From positions 29,638 to 93,637 of the forward strand of contig CANFPP010000003.1 in NCBI GenBank assembly GCA_947449005.1: DNA of 64,000 bases, in the 5' to 3' direction. Both the position numbers and the translations under genes were made by a program. The notes under the pieces were generated by a model. It was not told the DNA's origin. It saw only the letters and a program-made list of their open reading frames with translations, and did no database searches. Shown here one piece after another: positions 8,655-18,447 of this stretch (position 1 is its first letter; every line of letters starts with the position of its first letter). Source of the DNA: Holosporales bacterium (lineage in GTDB: Bacteria > Pseudomonadota > Alphaproteobacteria > Paracaedibacterales > CANFPP01).

Positions 8655-8742
8655 GGCAACCTCTCAGCTAATTTTTAAGTTCTATAAACGATACTCTGCT
8701 GCTATCTTAAAACTAGGTTATGATTTCATCTAATAAAGATTA

Positions 8743-9279
8743 ATGGATAGTTTTGAGTTTAATAAGATTTTCGCCAGCATTCTCATTGCACTTTTAATAG
8801 CAATGGGAGCCAGCTTGATTAGTGATTTTCTGGTAAAATCTGATAAACTAGATAAAAATGTGTTGGTGATTCAAATGAATGAGTCCACTGGCACACCTAC
8901 AGCTTCTGCTCCTTCTTTAGAGCCAGTAACCCCCCTTCTCGCAAAAGCAAATGTTGACAATGGAGAAGCCATTGCAAAAAAATGCTACCAATGCCACACA
9001 ACAGGTAAAGGTGAACCGCATAAAGTTGGGCCTAATCTTTGGAACATAGTCCTTAATAAACTTGCGCATGCGGCTGATTATGCTTACTCAAGCACGCTCA
9101 AAGAAAAACATGATAAAGAAACTTGGACTTACGAGAAATTAAATCATTTCCTTTATAAACCCAGGGAATTTGCGCCAGGAACAAAAATGTCTTTCGCAGG
9201 ATTAAGTAGTGTTAGTGAGAGAGCAGATTTAATTGCTTACTTGAGAAAACAGAATGACAACCCTCCTCCACTCCCTTGA
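8743..9279 (+). CDS. Membrane-anchored class I cytochrome c (CycM/c552-like)
   Basis: A 178-residue protein with an uncleaved N-terminal transmembrane anchor (residues 9-27), a Pro/Ala-rich linker, then a class I cytochrome c domain. The haem site is CYQCH (Cys81, Cys84, His85), followed by KVGPNLW; the sixth ligand is probably Met149 in PGTKMSF. In alphaproteobacteria such anchored cytochromes pass electrons from the bc1 complex to cytochrome c oxidase in the periplasm. The presence of an aerobic respiratory chain is inferred from this. The spacing to the peptide importer (42 bases) is short, but the functions are unrelated. Confidence 0.88.
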   Translation: MDSFEFNKIFASILIALLIAMGASLISDFLVKSDKLDKNVLVIQMNESTGTPTASAPSLEPVTPLLAKANVDNGEAIAKKCYQCHTTGKGEPHKVGPNLWNIVLNKLAHAADYAYSSTLKEKHDKETWTYEKLNHFLYKPREFAPGTKMSFAGLSSVSERADLIAYLRKQNDNPPPLP

Positions 9280-9321
9280 TGTTCTCCTGAAAACTGTCTA
9301 CCTTTATAAAGTCTTCTTAAA

Positions 9322-11259
9322 ATGAAAGGTATTATTTTGAACAATAGAACACTTGCAGTAATCGCTTCTCTCTTCAGTTTTGCATTGCCACTCAATGCAG
9401 AAATCATGCATGGCGTTTCTATTTTTGGAGACCTAAAATACCCGGCGAATTTTGAACATTTTGATTATGTTAATCCTGATGCTCCGCAAGGTGGTGAGCT
9501 TCAATTATCAAATATGGGGAACTTTGATAACTTAAATCCCTATATCGTAAAAGGCTCTGCAGAACCCTACTTTGGCATGTTCTGCATTGCCTCCTTATTT
9601 ACAAGTTCTGCCGATGAGCCATCTAGTTCTTATGGTTATGTTGCAAAAGGCATTGAAGTCGCGCCTGATTCTTCATGGGTTACCTTTCACTTAAATCCCG
9701 AAGCAAAATTTAATAACGGCCAGAAAATTACGGCAGATGATGTTATTTTTAGTTTTAATATTTTAAAAACAAAAGGCGTCCCTCACTTCAGAACATACTA
9801 CGAAAATGTCACAAAAGTTGAACGTATTTCTGATCATGAAGTTAAATTCTCTTTAGGAAAGCCAACAAGCAGAGAGATTCCTGTAATTCTTGGCCAGCTT
9901 CCGATTTTTTCGAAAACCTATTACGAAACGCATAAATTTGAAGAGACAAGTTTAGAGCCATGTCCCTGCAGTGGCCCTTATGAAGTTGACACAATTGACT
10001 CTGGTCGCACCATTGTTTATAGAAAAGTAAAAAACTGGTGGGGCGCAAAACTTCCCGCAAAAAAAGGTCTGTATAATTTTGAAAAGATTAAAATAGATTA
10101 TTACCGTGATACCAATGCGATGTTTGAGGCATTTAAAGCAGGAAAAACAGACCTTCGAATGGAAAATAGCTCCAAACTATGGTCAACTTCTTATAATTTT
10201 CCTGCAGTCAAACAAGGTTTTGTTCAAAAAGTTATGGCTTCTTACGAAATACCCAGAACTTATGGTCTATTTTTTAATACACGAAAGAAAATTTTTTCTA
10301 ATCGATTGGTACGTGAAGCATTAACAAATGCTTTTGATTTCAACTGGGCAAATAAAAACTTATTTTATGGAAGATATGAACGCAGCAAAAGTTATTTCGC
10401 ACCTTCATCTCTCGAAGCAAAAGGAATACCAGAGAGAGACGAATTACAAATCCTTGACCCATTAAAAAAACAATTGCCACCTGAAATTTTTACAACAGCA
10501 TTTGATTTACCTAACTATAAGGACGAGAATGATGTTCGAAAATCTGTTCAAAAATCATTAGAGCTTTTAGAAAAAGCAGGTTGGGTAATTAAAGATCAAA
10601 TTCTAATTTCAAAAGAAGATGGTTCACCATTTGTTTTTGAGTTCTTAAACCATGATCCAGCAGTAGAAAGGGTAGCTTTGCAATTTGCAAATTCTCTAAA
10701 AAATCTTGGTATTAAAATGAATATTCGCTCAGTCGATAATACTTCCTACGAGCAAAGAGTTAACAATAAAGAATACGATATGGTTCTGAGTGTTTTAGGA
10801 CAAAGCCTAATTCCAGGCAACGAACAACGTAGTTTTTGGGGGTCAAAAACTGCTGATACTCCGGGCAGCTATAATTTTGCAGGAATAAAAGATCCTGTTA
10901 TTGATCAATTAATTGAATTGGTTATTAACTCCGCAAGCTATGCTGAATTGCAAACACGTGTTCGTACACTAGATCGAGTTTTGTTATGGGGATATTACAT
11001 GATTCCAACTTGGCATTCAAAAGGCACGCCGATTGCCTATTGGGATCGATTTGGCAAACCAGCAGTTGAACCAAAATTTGCATCAATGCCATTTACCACA
11101 TGGTGGATTGATAAAGACCGGACAGCAAAACTTCCAGATCATTTAAAGCGTGGAAATACTGTTCCAGTGCAAAATAAAATGACAGAGAACAAAACAAGTG
11201 AAAATTTCTTTCAACGTCTATATAATCATATAATTAATCTTTTTAAGAAAACAAAATAA
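9322..11259 (+). CDS. yejA: Periplasmic oligopeptide-binding protein, YejA type
   Basis: A 645-residue family 5 extracellular solute-binding protein with a signal peptide (ending LPLNA). Typical SBP_bac_5 features are seen: an early HGVSIFGDLKYP segment, YVNPDAPQGGEL, and the domain-closing TFHLNPEAKFNNGQKITADDVIFSFN. It captures peptides in the periplasm for the YejBEF transporter encoded directly downstream. The C-terminus has an extra Lys/Asn-rich tail. The stop TAA shares one base with the yejB ATG, so the operon is translationally coupled. In intracellular bacteria this importer serves peptide scavenging or peptide resistance; that role here is inference. Confidence 0.88.
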   Translation: MKGIILNNRTLAVIASLFSFALPLNAEIMHGVSIFGDLKYPANFEHFDYVNPDAPQGGELQLSNMGNFDNLNPYIVKGSAEPYFGMFCIASLFTSSADEPSSSYGYVAKGIEVAPDSSWVTFHLNPEAKFNNGQKITADDVIFSFNILKTKGVPHFRTYYENVTKVERISDHEVKFSLGKPTSREIPVILGQLPIFSKTYYETHKFEETSLEPCPCSGPYEVDTIDSGRTIVYRKVKNWWGAKLPAKKGLYNFEKIKIDYYRDTNAMFEAFKAGKTDLRMENSSKLWSTSYNFPAVKQGFVQKVMASYEIPRTYGLFFNTRKKIFSNRLVREALTNAFDFNWANKNLFYGRYERSKSYFAPSSLEAKGIPERDELQILDPLKKQLPPEIFTTAFDLPNYKDENDVRKSVQKSLELLEKAGWVIKDQILISKEDGSPFVFEFLNHDPAVERVALQFANSLKNLGIKMNIRSVDNTSYEQRVNNKEYDMVLSVLGQSLIPGNEQRSFWGSKTADTPGSYNFAGIKDPVIDQLIELVINSASYAELQTRVRTLDRVLLWGYYMIPTWHSKGTPIAYWDRFGKPAVEPKFASMPFTTWWIDKDRTAKLPDHLKRGNTVPVQNKMTENKTSENFFQRLYNHIINLFKKTK

Positions 11260-12353
11260 TGCCTGGCTATATTCTCAAGCGTTTACTTTTGATGATCCCA
11301 ACTCTTTTTGGGATTATGTTGGTAAATTTTATTATCATCCAAGCTGCTCCAGGTGGCCCCATCCAGCAAATTCTTGTGAAGCTAAGAGGAGAATCAGGAG
11401 ACGCAGAAAATCGTCTTGGCGGAGCATCTCAAGACATGGCCAATTTTGGTACAGATATATCGCATGATAATCAGTATCGCGGAATGCAAGGCATTGACCC
11501 TGCCTTCATCAAAGAACTGGAACAGCAATTTGGTTTTGATAAACCAGCGCATATTCGATTCATTCAAATGATTGGGAATTATTTAACTTTTGATTTTGGT
11601 AAGAGCTATTTCAGGGACCAGAGTGTCGCGTCTTTAGTTGCATCAAAACTACCCGTCTCGATTTCGCTTGGTTTGTGGACAACACTGCTAGTGTATTTAA
11701 TCTCAATTCCAATGGGCATAACCAAGGCCGTACATAATGGTTCCAGTTTCGATATTTGGACAAGTGGCGTGATTATTGTTGGATATGCTGTCCCTAGTTT
11801 TCTTTTTGCACTTTTCTTAATTGTGCTTTTTTCTGGTGGCAGCTTTTGGAGTGTGTTTCCCTTGCGTGGATTAACTTCAGAAAACTGGCCATTCTTAAAT
11901 TGGTATCAAAAAATCATCGATTATTTATGGCACTTAGTTCTTCCCATTTTTTCCATGATGATTGGCGGTTTTGCAAAACTAACTCTGCTTACCAAGAACT
12001 CTTTTTTAGAAGAAATTAACAAGCAATATGTAACAACAGCGCGCGCTAAGGGATTGAGTGAGAAACGAGTTCTGTATAATCATATTTTCAGAAATGCAAT
12101 GTTGATTGTTATTGCCGGATTTCCAAGCGCTTTTATTATGATTTTATTCACTTCATCCCTATTGATTGAAGTTCTCTTCTCACTCGATGGCTTAGGGCTT
12201 CTAGGATTTGAAGCAGCAATGAGCCGTGATTATCCTGTTATGTTTGGAACGCTTTATATGTTCACGTTACTTGGGATGTTTTTGCACCTTATTGGTGATT
12301 TAACCTATATGCTGGTGGATCGCCGCATTGATCTCAGCGAAAGTAAGAGTTAA
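11259..12353 (+). CDS. yejB: Peptide ABC transporter permease, YejB type
   Basis: A 364-residue inner-membrane permease with an N-terminal TM (LLLMIPTLFGIMLVNFII), a long periplasmic loop as in YejB, and five further TM segments. The EAA loop that contacts the ATPase is visible in TTARAKGLSEKRVLYNHIFRNA. It pairs with YejE to form the channel and is driven by the double ATPase YejF. The start overlaps the yejA stop by one base. Confidence 0.9.
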   Translation: MPGYILKRLLLMIPTLFGIMLVNFIIIQAAPGGPIQQILVKLRGESGDAENRLGGASQDMANFGTDISHDNQYRGMQGIDPAFIKELEQQFGFDKPAHIRFIQMIGNYLTFDFGKSYFRDQSVASLVASKLPVSISLGLWTTLLVYLISIPMGITKAVHNGSSFDIWTSGVIIVGYAVPSFLFALFLIVLFSGGSFWSVFPLRGLTSENWPFLNWYQKIIDYLWHLVLPIFSMMIGGFAKLTLLTKNSFLEEINKQYVTTARAKGLSEKRVLYNHIFRNAMLIVIAGFPSAFIMILFTSSLLIEVLFSLDGLGLLGFEAAMSRDYPVMFGTLYMFTLLGMFLHLIGDLTYMLVDRRIDLSESKS

Positions 12354-12356
12354 ATT

Positions 12357-13379
12357 ATGGTCCTATCTCCTGTTACAAAACGACGAATTTCTCAATTTAA
12401 ATCGAACAAACGTGGCTATTGGTCGCTTTGGATTTTTATCGGATTATTTGTTGTCACCCTTTTAGCTGAACTTATTGCGAACGAGAAACCAATCATCGTT
12501 CGTTTTAAAGGTGAAACGTACCTCCCGATTTTCCATTCATATCCAGAGACAACCTTTGGCGGACAATTTGAAACCGCTGCGAATTACCGTGATCCCGTCG
12601 TTCAATCTTTAATTAAAAAAGATGGGTGGATGGTTTGGCCATTAATCCCTTACAGTATAAATACAGTTAATTATGATTTGCCAGTTCCAGCCCCCGCCCC
12701 ACCCTCTGCCACGAATTGGCTCGGGACGGATGATCAAGGACGTGATGTTACGGCACGCCTAATATATGGGTTTCGCGTTTCAATTCTTTTTGGCTTAGCT
12801 TTGACTCTTTTTTCTTCAGTTTTTGGCGTATTAGCGGGAGCAATCCAAGGTTATTTTGGTGGGCGTATCGACATCATTTTCCAGCGTTTCATTGAAATTT
12901 GGTCAGGATTGCCCATACTCTATTTACTGATTATTCTCTCAAGCATGATTGAGCCAAATTTTTGGTGGCTTTTGAGTATTATGTTATTGTTTAGCTGGAT
13001 GATATTAGTCCCTGTTGTTCGAGCAGAATTTTTTAGAGCAAGGTCATTAGATTTTGTCAGAGCCGCAGAATCTTTAGGCGTTCCAACTTTCCGCATTATT
13101 TTACGCCACATTCTTCCCAATGCCATGATAGCGACAATCACCTATATCCCCTTTATTTTAAATGGCTCAATTACCACTTTAACATCTCTTGATTTTCTTG
13201 GGTTTGGTCTCCCGCCTGGGTCAGCATCACTTGGAGAATTGTTAACTCAAGGAAAAAACAACATTCAGGCTCCTTGGTTAGGTCTAACCGGATTCTTCTC
13301 AATTGCTTTTGTATTAAGCTTATTAATTTTTATTGGCGAGGCATTTCGCGATGCTTTTGATCCACGCACGGTTAAATAA
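12357..13379 (+). CDS. yejE: Peptide ABC transporter permease, YejE type
   Basis: A 340-residue second permease of the peptide importer. It has an N-terminal TM, a periplasmic loop with the NWLGTDDQGRDV motif characteristic of DppC/YejE-type permeases, and an EAA loop (VRAAESLGVPTFRIILRHILPNA). It starts three bases after yejB and ends exactly where yejF begins, so all four genes form one tight operon. Confidence 0.9.
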   Translation: MVLSPVTKRRISQFKSNKRGYWSLWIFIGLFVVTLLAELIANEKPIIVRFKGETYLPIFHSYPETTFGGQFETAANYRDPVVQSLIKKDGWMVWPLIPYSINTVNYDLPVPAPAPPSATNWLGTDDQGRDVTARLIYGFRVSILFGLALTLFSSVFGVLAGAIQGYFGGRIDIIFQRFIEIWSGLPILYLLIILSSMIEPNFWWLLSIMLLFSWMILVPVVRAEFFRARSLDFVRAAESLGVPTFRIILRHILPNAMIATITYIPFILNGSITTLTSLDFLGFGLPPGSASLGELLTQGKNNIQAPWLGLTGFFSIAFVLSLLIFIGEAFRDAFDPRTVK

Positions 13380-14978
13380 ATGGCCCTATTAGAAATCAAA
13401 AATCTTTCAACTAATTTTAGCCGATCCCCGCAAGAAGTTACAAATGCTGTTAAGGGAGTCTCTTTCGAATTAGAGCACGGAAAGACATTAGCTTTAGTTG
13501 GAGAAAGTGGTTCAGGAAAATCTGTAACGGCTTTATCGATTTTAGGGTTGCTTCCTTACCCATTGGCCTCTCATCCAACAGGCTCAATTATTTTTCAAGG
13601 GCGAGAACTTTTAAATCAGAATGAAAATCTATTGCGTTCCATTCGCGGATCGAAGATTGGCATGATTTTTCAAGAGCCAATGACGGCTCTGAATCCCCTA
13701 CACACAATAGGAAAACAAATTTCCGAACCATTATTTATTCACAAAGGATTAACGCGCTCACAGGCACGGGCTCGTGTTATTGAACTTTTAAATCTCGTTG
13801 GATTTCCTGATGGTGTAGAGAGATTGAATGCGTTCCCACATCAACTCTCCGGGGGGCAACGTCAGCGCGTTATGATTGCAATGGCTTTAGCATGTGAACC
13901 TGATTTGCTCATCGCCGATGAACCAACAACCGCACTAGACGTCACCATACAAGCAAGCATTCTTGATCTTATCCAAGATCTGCAAAGTCGCTTTAAAATG
14001 GCTCTTCTTTTGATAAGCCATAACCTTTCCATTGTTTCAAAAATGGCAGAGAATATTGCGGTCATGAATCATGGAAAAATTGTCGAACAAGGTGAAACTC
14101 AAAAAGTTTTAAAAAATCCTACGCATCCGTATACTCGTCATTTAATTGATTCTGAACCCTCTGGTCATCCCGCCCCCCTTAAAGAAAAAGCACCTGTTAT
14201 TTTAATTGCAAAAGATATGTACGTTAAGTTTGAAAAAAAGAAACGCTGGTTAGCAAAAGAAAAGCCGCAACCTCTGATAGCCGTGAATAATATTTCTTTA
14301 TCTTTGCGTGTGGGGGAAACACTTGGCATTGTTGGAGAAAGTGGTTCTGGAAAAAGTACTCTTGCGTACGCCTTATTAAAACTACAACAAAGCACTGGTG
14401 ATATTATTTTTGAAGGTGTTAATTTGCAACCCCTTTCCCGAAAAGAAATGCGCCCGCTTAGATCAAGTATGCAAATTGTTTTTCAAGATCCCTTTAGTTC
14501 TTTAAATCCCCGCTTATCCATTAGCCAGATTATTGAAGAAGGGCTGGCTATTCATTTTCCAGGCTTAAGCAAAGCCGATAAAGAAGATAAAATCGTTTCT
14601 ATTTTAAAAGAGGTCGATTTAGATCCAGAAATAAGAAACCGTTATCCTCATGAACTTTCAGGAGGGCAGCGCCAGAGAATTGCCATTGCCCGTTCTATTA
14701 TTCTTCAATCAAAACTTCTTATTTTAGATGAGCCAACTTCTGCTCTTGATCGTTCTATTCAAGCAGAAGTTATTACGCTTTTGCGTGATCTGCAAAGTAA
14801 GCACCAACTCAGCTATTTATTTATCAGCCATGACCTAAAGGTCGTACGTGCTATGAGTCATCGAATTATGGTGATGAAAGATGGTGCGGTCGTTGAAGAA
14901 GGACAAACTGATGAAGTATTTAACAACCCCAAAGAAAAATATACGCAAGACCTTCTAAAGGCTGCGTTCGAGTATTAG
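13380..14978 (+). CDS. yejF: Peptide ABC transporter ATPase with two nucleotide-binding domains, YejF type
   Basis: A 532-residue protein with two complete ABC ATPase domains fused in one chain. Both have Walker A GESGSGKS, signature LSGGQRQR and a Walker B (LLIADEPTTALD, LLILDEPTSALD). Each ends with the oligopeptide/dipeptide C-terminal segment (NPTHPYTRHL; NPKEKYTQDL). It powers import through YejB/YejE. The start ATG directly abuts the yejE stop. Confidence 0.92.
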   Translation: MALLEIKNLSTNFSRSPQEVTNAVKGVSFELEHGKTLALVGESGSGKSVTALSILGLLPYPLASHPTGSIIFQGRELLNQNENLLRSIRGSKIGMIFQEPMTALNPLHTIGKQISEPLFIHKGLTRSQARARVIELLNLVGFPDGVERLNAFPHQLSGGQRQRVMIAMALACEPDLLIADEPTTALDVTIQASILDLIQDLQSRFKMALLLISHNLSIVSKMAENIAVMNHGKIVEQGETQKVLKNPTHPYTRHLIDSEPSGHPAPLKEKAPVILIAKDMYVKFEKKKRWLAKEKPQPLIAVNNISLSLRVGETLGIVGESGSGKSTLAYALLKLQQSTGDIIFEGVNLQPLSRKEMRPLRSSMQIVFQDPFSSLNPRLSISQIIEEGLAIHFPGLSKADKEDKIVSILKEVDLDPEIRNRYPHELSGGQRQRIAIARSIILQSKLLILDEPTSALDRSIQAEVITLLRDLQSKHQLSYLFISHDLKVVRAMSHRIMVMKDGAVVEEGQTDEVFNNPKEKYTQDLLKAAFEY

Positions 14979-15102
14979 ACTACAGAATTACCACTTTGAA
15001 AATCGAATTTTAACGTTTCAGAGTCGACATATCGTTTACACAAAGAGCTGTTATATTTTCACTCAACAACCAGCTAACACCACCAAGATGGACTAATTAT
15101 AA

Positions 15103-15720
15103 ATGATTAAGAGTTTAACTATTGCAGGACTTCAATTCTTGGCACTTGCTAGCCCTGGAATTGATTTTGCTTTAATTGTTAGAAACAGCTTAACGTATTC
15201 AAGAAGAGTTGCCTTATGGACAGCTGCTGGAATTGCCTTTGGGGTGATATTTCATCTGGCTTATTGTTTATTTGGGCTTAGTCTGTTTACTCACCAGCAA
15301 TCCCCCATACTCGATGCATTAAAGCTTATGGGATGCCTGTTTCTCGTGTACATAGGAATTAAATCAATTCTTGCACGTCCAACTTCGATAAATGAAATTT
15401 CAGTTAACAACAAAAAAACTTCAAAAACTTTATCCGTAAAAAAAGCTTTCTCTATAGGCTTTATAACCAATGCTCTCAACCCCAAAGCATTTTTATTTTT
15501 TGTCGGACTGTTTAGCTCCTACCTAGAAACCGAATATAGTTGGTATGAATATGCTTTTTACTTAATCGAAATGCCCTTAATAACATTTCTATGGTTTGCA
15601 TTTGTAGCCTATATTTTTACAAATCCAACCTTAAGATCTAAAATAATCTCTATCAAGCATTGGATTGAACGTATCATGGGCGTTGCAATTTTATATTTTG
15701 TTTACAGATTAATTTTCTAG
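15103..15720 (+). CDS. LysE/RhtB-family amino-acid exporter
   Basis: A 205-residue inner-membrane protein with about six hydrophobic helices. The N-terminus (ASPGIDFALIVRNSL) and the NALNPKAFLFFVGLF segment are typical of LysE/RhtB translocators, which export amino acids or homoserine lactone-like compounds. The substrate is not predictable. Its 3' end overlaps the convergent HepT-like pseudogene by 12 bases. Confidence 0.85.
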   Translation: MIKSLTIAGLQFLALASPGIDFALIVRNSLTYSRRVALWTAAGIAFGVIFHLAYCLFGLSLFTHQQSPILDALKLMGCLFLVYIGIKSILARPTSINEISVNNKKTSKTLSVKKAFSIGFITNALNPKAFLFFVGLFSSYLETEYSWYEYAFYLIEMPLITFLWFAFVAYIFTNPTLRSKIISIKHWIERIMGVAILYFVYRLIF

Positions 15721-16098
15721 CACATAGGCCTGGACGCCAATATTACTCAAGAAAACTTTCACTTCGCCTGAAAATTTTTCTAAAACTGACAAAACTTCTT
15801 CAGCTTCTTTTTCTTGATATGCGTGAACTGTCATATTGCGTTTTTTAAGAAAATCAAACCATATTTCCGGATCTTCAATAAACGATTCAAGTGCAGCCAG
15901 TCGAATAACTTCTCTTGGTGAATTAGCAATTTGTCCACGTACCTCTAACAAACGCCTCATGGTTTTCCATACCAATTCAAAACAGTATTTAAAAGCTAGA
16001 ATTGCACCAGCTTTTTCCTGTTCTGTGTTCGTATTTAAACGAAAAATTTCAAACTTATTAAAAGCTTAGTGTAAAGGCTCAATACTAATATGATGCAT
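15709..16098 (-). pseudogene. HepT-like (HI0074 family) gene with a nonsense codon
   Basis: From an ATG at 16098 the frame reads ten codons, meets TAA at 16066-16068, then continues open in the same frame to 15709. The downstream part starts before any usable start codon and carries family sequence (AILAFKYCFELVWKTM, NSPREVIRLAA) and the RX4HXY motif (RNMTVHAY). The family is about 130-140 residues, and the restored frame fits that length. No nucleotidyltransferase partner is adjacent. A shorter product from an internal ATG at 15975 (88 residues) is possible but would lack the first helices. Confidence 0.75.
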
Positions 16099-16110
16099 TT
16101 AAGCGTAGCG

Positions 16111-16401
16111 CTATTTTTCCAGAGCAGCTTCTTTTAGCGTCGGTGAAGCTCGGAATAGAACAACACGGCGCGGTGTAATTTTTGCCTCTTTACCTGTACG
16201 CGGATTTCGTCCGATACGTGCAGTTTTCTGCCGCACTGTAAACGTTCCAAAATGAGTAATCTTTACTGAGTCACCTGACATCAACGTGCCCATAACTGTC
16301 TCTAATACTGATTCTAATAATACTGAAGCTTGAGCACGAGAAGTCCCAATCTCATCGACAATACTTGTAATGATATCAGCTCTGGTTATTGTTTCACTCA
16401 T
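16111..16401 (-). CDS. ihfA: Integration host factor alpha subunit / HU-family DNA-binding protein
   Basis: A 96-residue protein of the bacterial DNA-bending family. Seen: the helical N-terminus (TITRADIITSIVDEIG), the beta-arm motif GRNPRTGKEAKI, and the preceding FGTFTVRQK. The frame is open upstream in the fabH end, but ATG at 16401 gives the family start. Its place directly after plsX-fabH matches the conserved alphaproteobacterial position of ihfA, which is why I prefer IHF-alpha to HU. Confidence 0.85.
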   Translation of the reverse strand: MSETITRADIITSIVDEIGTSRAQASVLLESVLETVMGTLMSGDSVKITHFGTFTVRQKTARIGRNPRTGKEAKITPRRVVLFRASPTLKEAALEK

Positions 16402-16415
16402 AATATAATCCTTTT

Positions 16416-17375
16416 CTACCAGCGAATAACCGCTGAACCCCAAGTTAATCCGCCACCAATTCCCTCGCAAATAATCAATTGTCCAGGCTTCAAACGACCA
16501 TCGGTAACCGCAGTCGCCAAAGCCAAAGGAATAGAAGCTGCAGATGTATTCGCATACTTTTCTACATTGATTATAACTTTTTCAAGAGGGATGTTAAATT
16601 TTTCTGCCAATGCCTTGATAATACGTATATTAGCTTGATGCGGAACGAACCAGTCAATATCTTCAATCGTCAAATTATGAGCTTCAAGCGCATTTTCAAT
16701 TGCTGACCCCAGCTTTTCAACTGCATTTTTCATAACTTCACGACCATTCATACGAATAGTTCCGTGTTTAGATTGACTTGCCCCACCATCGGCATACAAC
16801 GCATCATAAAGACGGCCATCTGAATAAAGACGTGTTGATAAAATCCCACGCTCAGGATTTTCTTGCCGTTCTAAAAGAACTGCTCCAGCTCCATCGCCGA
16901 AAAGAACGCAAGTCGCTCGATCTTGCCAATCAATAATGCGTGACATTGTCTCACAGCCAATAACTAAAGCTGTTTTTGCTTGACCTGTTTTTAAAAAATT
17001 ATCAGCCACTGCTAAAGCATAAATAAAACCTGCGCAAACTGCCTGAATATCTAAAGCAAAAGCATTGTGCGCCCCAAGCTTAGCTTGAATTTTTGTTGCC
17101 GTAGAGGGAAAAATATTATCTGGAGTCGTCGTTGCAACAACGATCACATCCACATCACTTGCAACCTTACCAGCACTCTTAAGTGCTTCGATCGCAGCAG
17201 CACATCCCAAATCTGAAGTAAATTGATCTGGCGCTGCTATATGACGTTGTTTAATTCCTGTTCTATCAATAATCCACTCATCAGTTGTGTCAATAAGCTC
17301 AGAAAACTCTGCATTCATCATAATCTTTGACGGAACATAGCTTCCACACCCAGTAACAACAGATTGGTAAGCCAT
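16416..17375 (-). CDS. fabH: 3-oxoacyl-[ACP] synthase III
   Basis: Condenses acetyl-CoA with malonyl-ACP to start type II fatty acid synthesis. The 319-residue product has the catalytic triad Cys114 (QAVCAGFIYA), His246 (VPHQANIRI) and Asn276 (KYANTSAAS), and the TDEWIIDRTGI motif. The frame reaches 17390, but ATG at 17375, preceded by GAGG inside the plsX end, gives the standard N-terminus. It lies between plsX and ihfA in one operon. Confidence 0.95.
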   Translation of the reverse strand: MAYQSVVTGCGSYVPSKIMMNAEFSELIDTTDEWIIDRTGIKQRHIAAPDQFTSDLGCAAAIEALKSAGKVASDVDVIVVATTTPDNIFPSTATKIQAKLGAHNAFALDIQAVCAGFIYALAVADNFLKTGQAKTALVIGCETMSRIIDWQDRATCVLFGDGAGAVLLERQENPERGILSTRLYSDGRLYDALYADGGASQSKHGTIRMNGREVMKNAVEKLGSAIENALEAHNLTIEDIDWFVPHQANIRIIKALAEKFNIPLEKVIINVEKYANTSAASIPLALATAVTDGRLKPGQLIICEGIGGGLTWGSAVIRW

Positions 17376-17379
17376 TAAA

Positions 17380-18414
17380 TTAAGCCTCAACCGCAGGTAA
17401 ATTAAGGCTCAAGCGGTCTTGAATTTCTTGAATAAAGTTATGAGAAGCCATATCTGTAGCGACTTCAATTGCATTTGCAAAGCCAACAGCATCCGTTCCA
17501 CCATGGCTTTTAACAGCAATACCTTTTAAGCCTAAGAATACAGCACCATTATAATGACGAGGATCACTTCGACGTTGAATCTGTTTAAATGCTGGCTTCG
17601 CTATTAAATAACCAAGCTTACCTCGCCAAGAAGAAGAAAGTGACTCTGTTAAGAAGTGACGTATTAAACGCGCCGCACCCTCAATTGATTTCAAAGCAAT
17701 GTTGCCAGAAAAGCCATCAGTTACGACAACATCAGTCGTTCCAGCCGCAATATCATCTCCCTCAACAAATCCTTTAAAGTTTATTCCAGGCAGCAGTCTC
17801 AATTGTTGAGCCGCTTCTTGAACAATTGCATTACCTTTTAACTCTTCTGATCCGACATTAAGCAATCCAACAGAAGGATGCGGCAAATGCAAAAGCTGAC
17901 GGGCAAAAACTTCACCCATCAAAGCAAACTGAACTAAATTCTCAGCAGTACAATCAATCGTTGCTCCTAAATCCAAAACTACGGTTTTACCTCTAACCGT
18001 TGGCAGGATTGCAGGGATTGCAGGACGATTGATGCCTTTGAAAGCTTTTAAAATAATTTTAGAGAGAGCCATATAGGCGCCAGTATTACCTGCCGATAAC
18101 ACAGCATTTGCTTCTCCGCTTGCAACTGAATCTATTGCCAGCCCCATACTGGAGCGCCTCGCACTGCGAACAGCGGATGAAGGTTTCATTGAACTACTCA
18201 CAACTTGATCAGCATGACGAATCGTCACATACGGCTTTATTTCAGGAAAAGCATTCAGATGCGTTGTAATTTCTGCCGTGTCCCCAAAGAGTAAAAAATG
18301 AGGTGGCTTTATTTTTTTTTTAGAAAAGCTCCGCAAAGCAATAGAGACACCTTCTATAACCATAGAGGTCCCTCGATCTCCACTCATCGCATCCAGAGCT
18401 AGTACTAAACTCAT
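17380..18414 (-). CDS. plsX: Phosphate acyltransferase
   Basis: Converts acyl-ACP to acyl-phosphate, the donor for the PlsY step of phospholipid synthesis. The 344-residue protein has the LALDAMSGDRG start and internal motifs SAGNTGAYMALS, LLNVGSEELKGN and VTDGFSGNIALKS, all typical of PlsX. It sits between rpmF and fabH, an arrangement conserved across proteobacteria that links ribosome and lipid synthesis. Confidence 0.95.
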   Translation of the reverse strand: MSLVLALDAMSGDRGTSMVIEGVSIALRSFSKKKIKPPHFLLFGDTAEITTHLNAFPEIKPYVTIRHADQVVSSSMKPSSAVRSARRSSMGLAIDSVASGEANAVLSAGNTGAYMALSKIILKAFKGINRPAIPAILPTVRGKTVVLDLGATIDCTAENLVQFALMGEVFARQLLHLPHPSVGLLNVGSEELKGNAIVQEAAQQLRLLPGINFKGFVEGDDIAAGTTDVVVTDGFSGNIALKSIEGAARLIRHFLTESLSSSWRGKLGYLIAKPAFKQIQRRSDPRHYNGAVFLGLKGIAVKSHGGTDAVGFANAIEVATDMASHNFIQEIQDRLSLNLPAVEA

Positions 18415-18447
18415 AATTTGTGGGTAATTTTAAAAACCAAAGAATAA

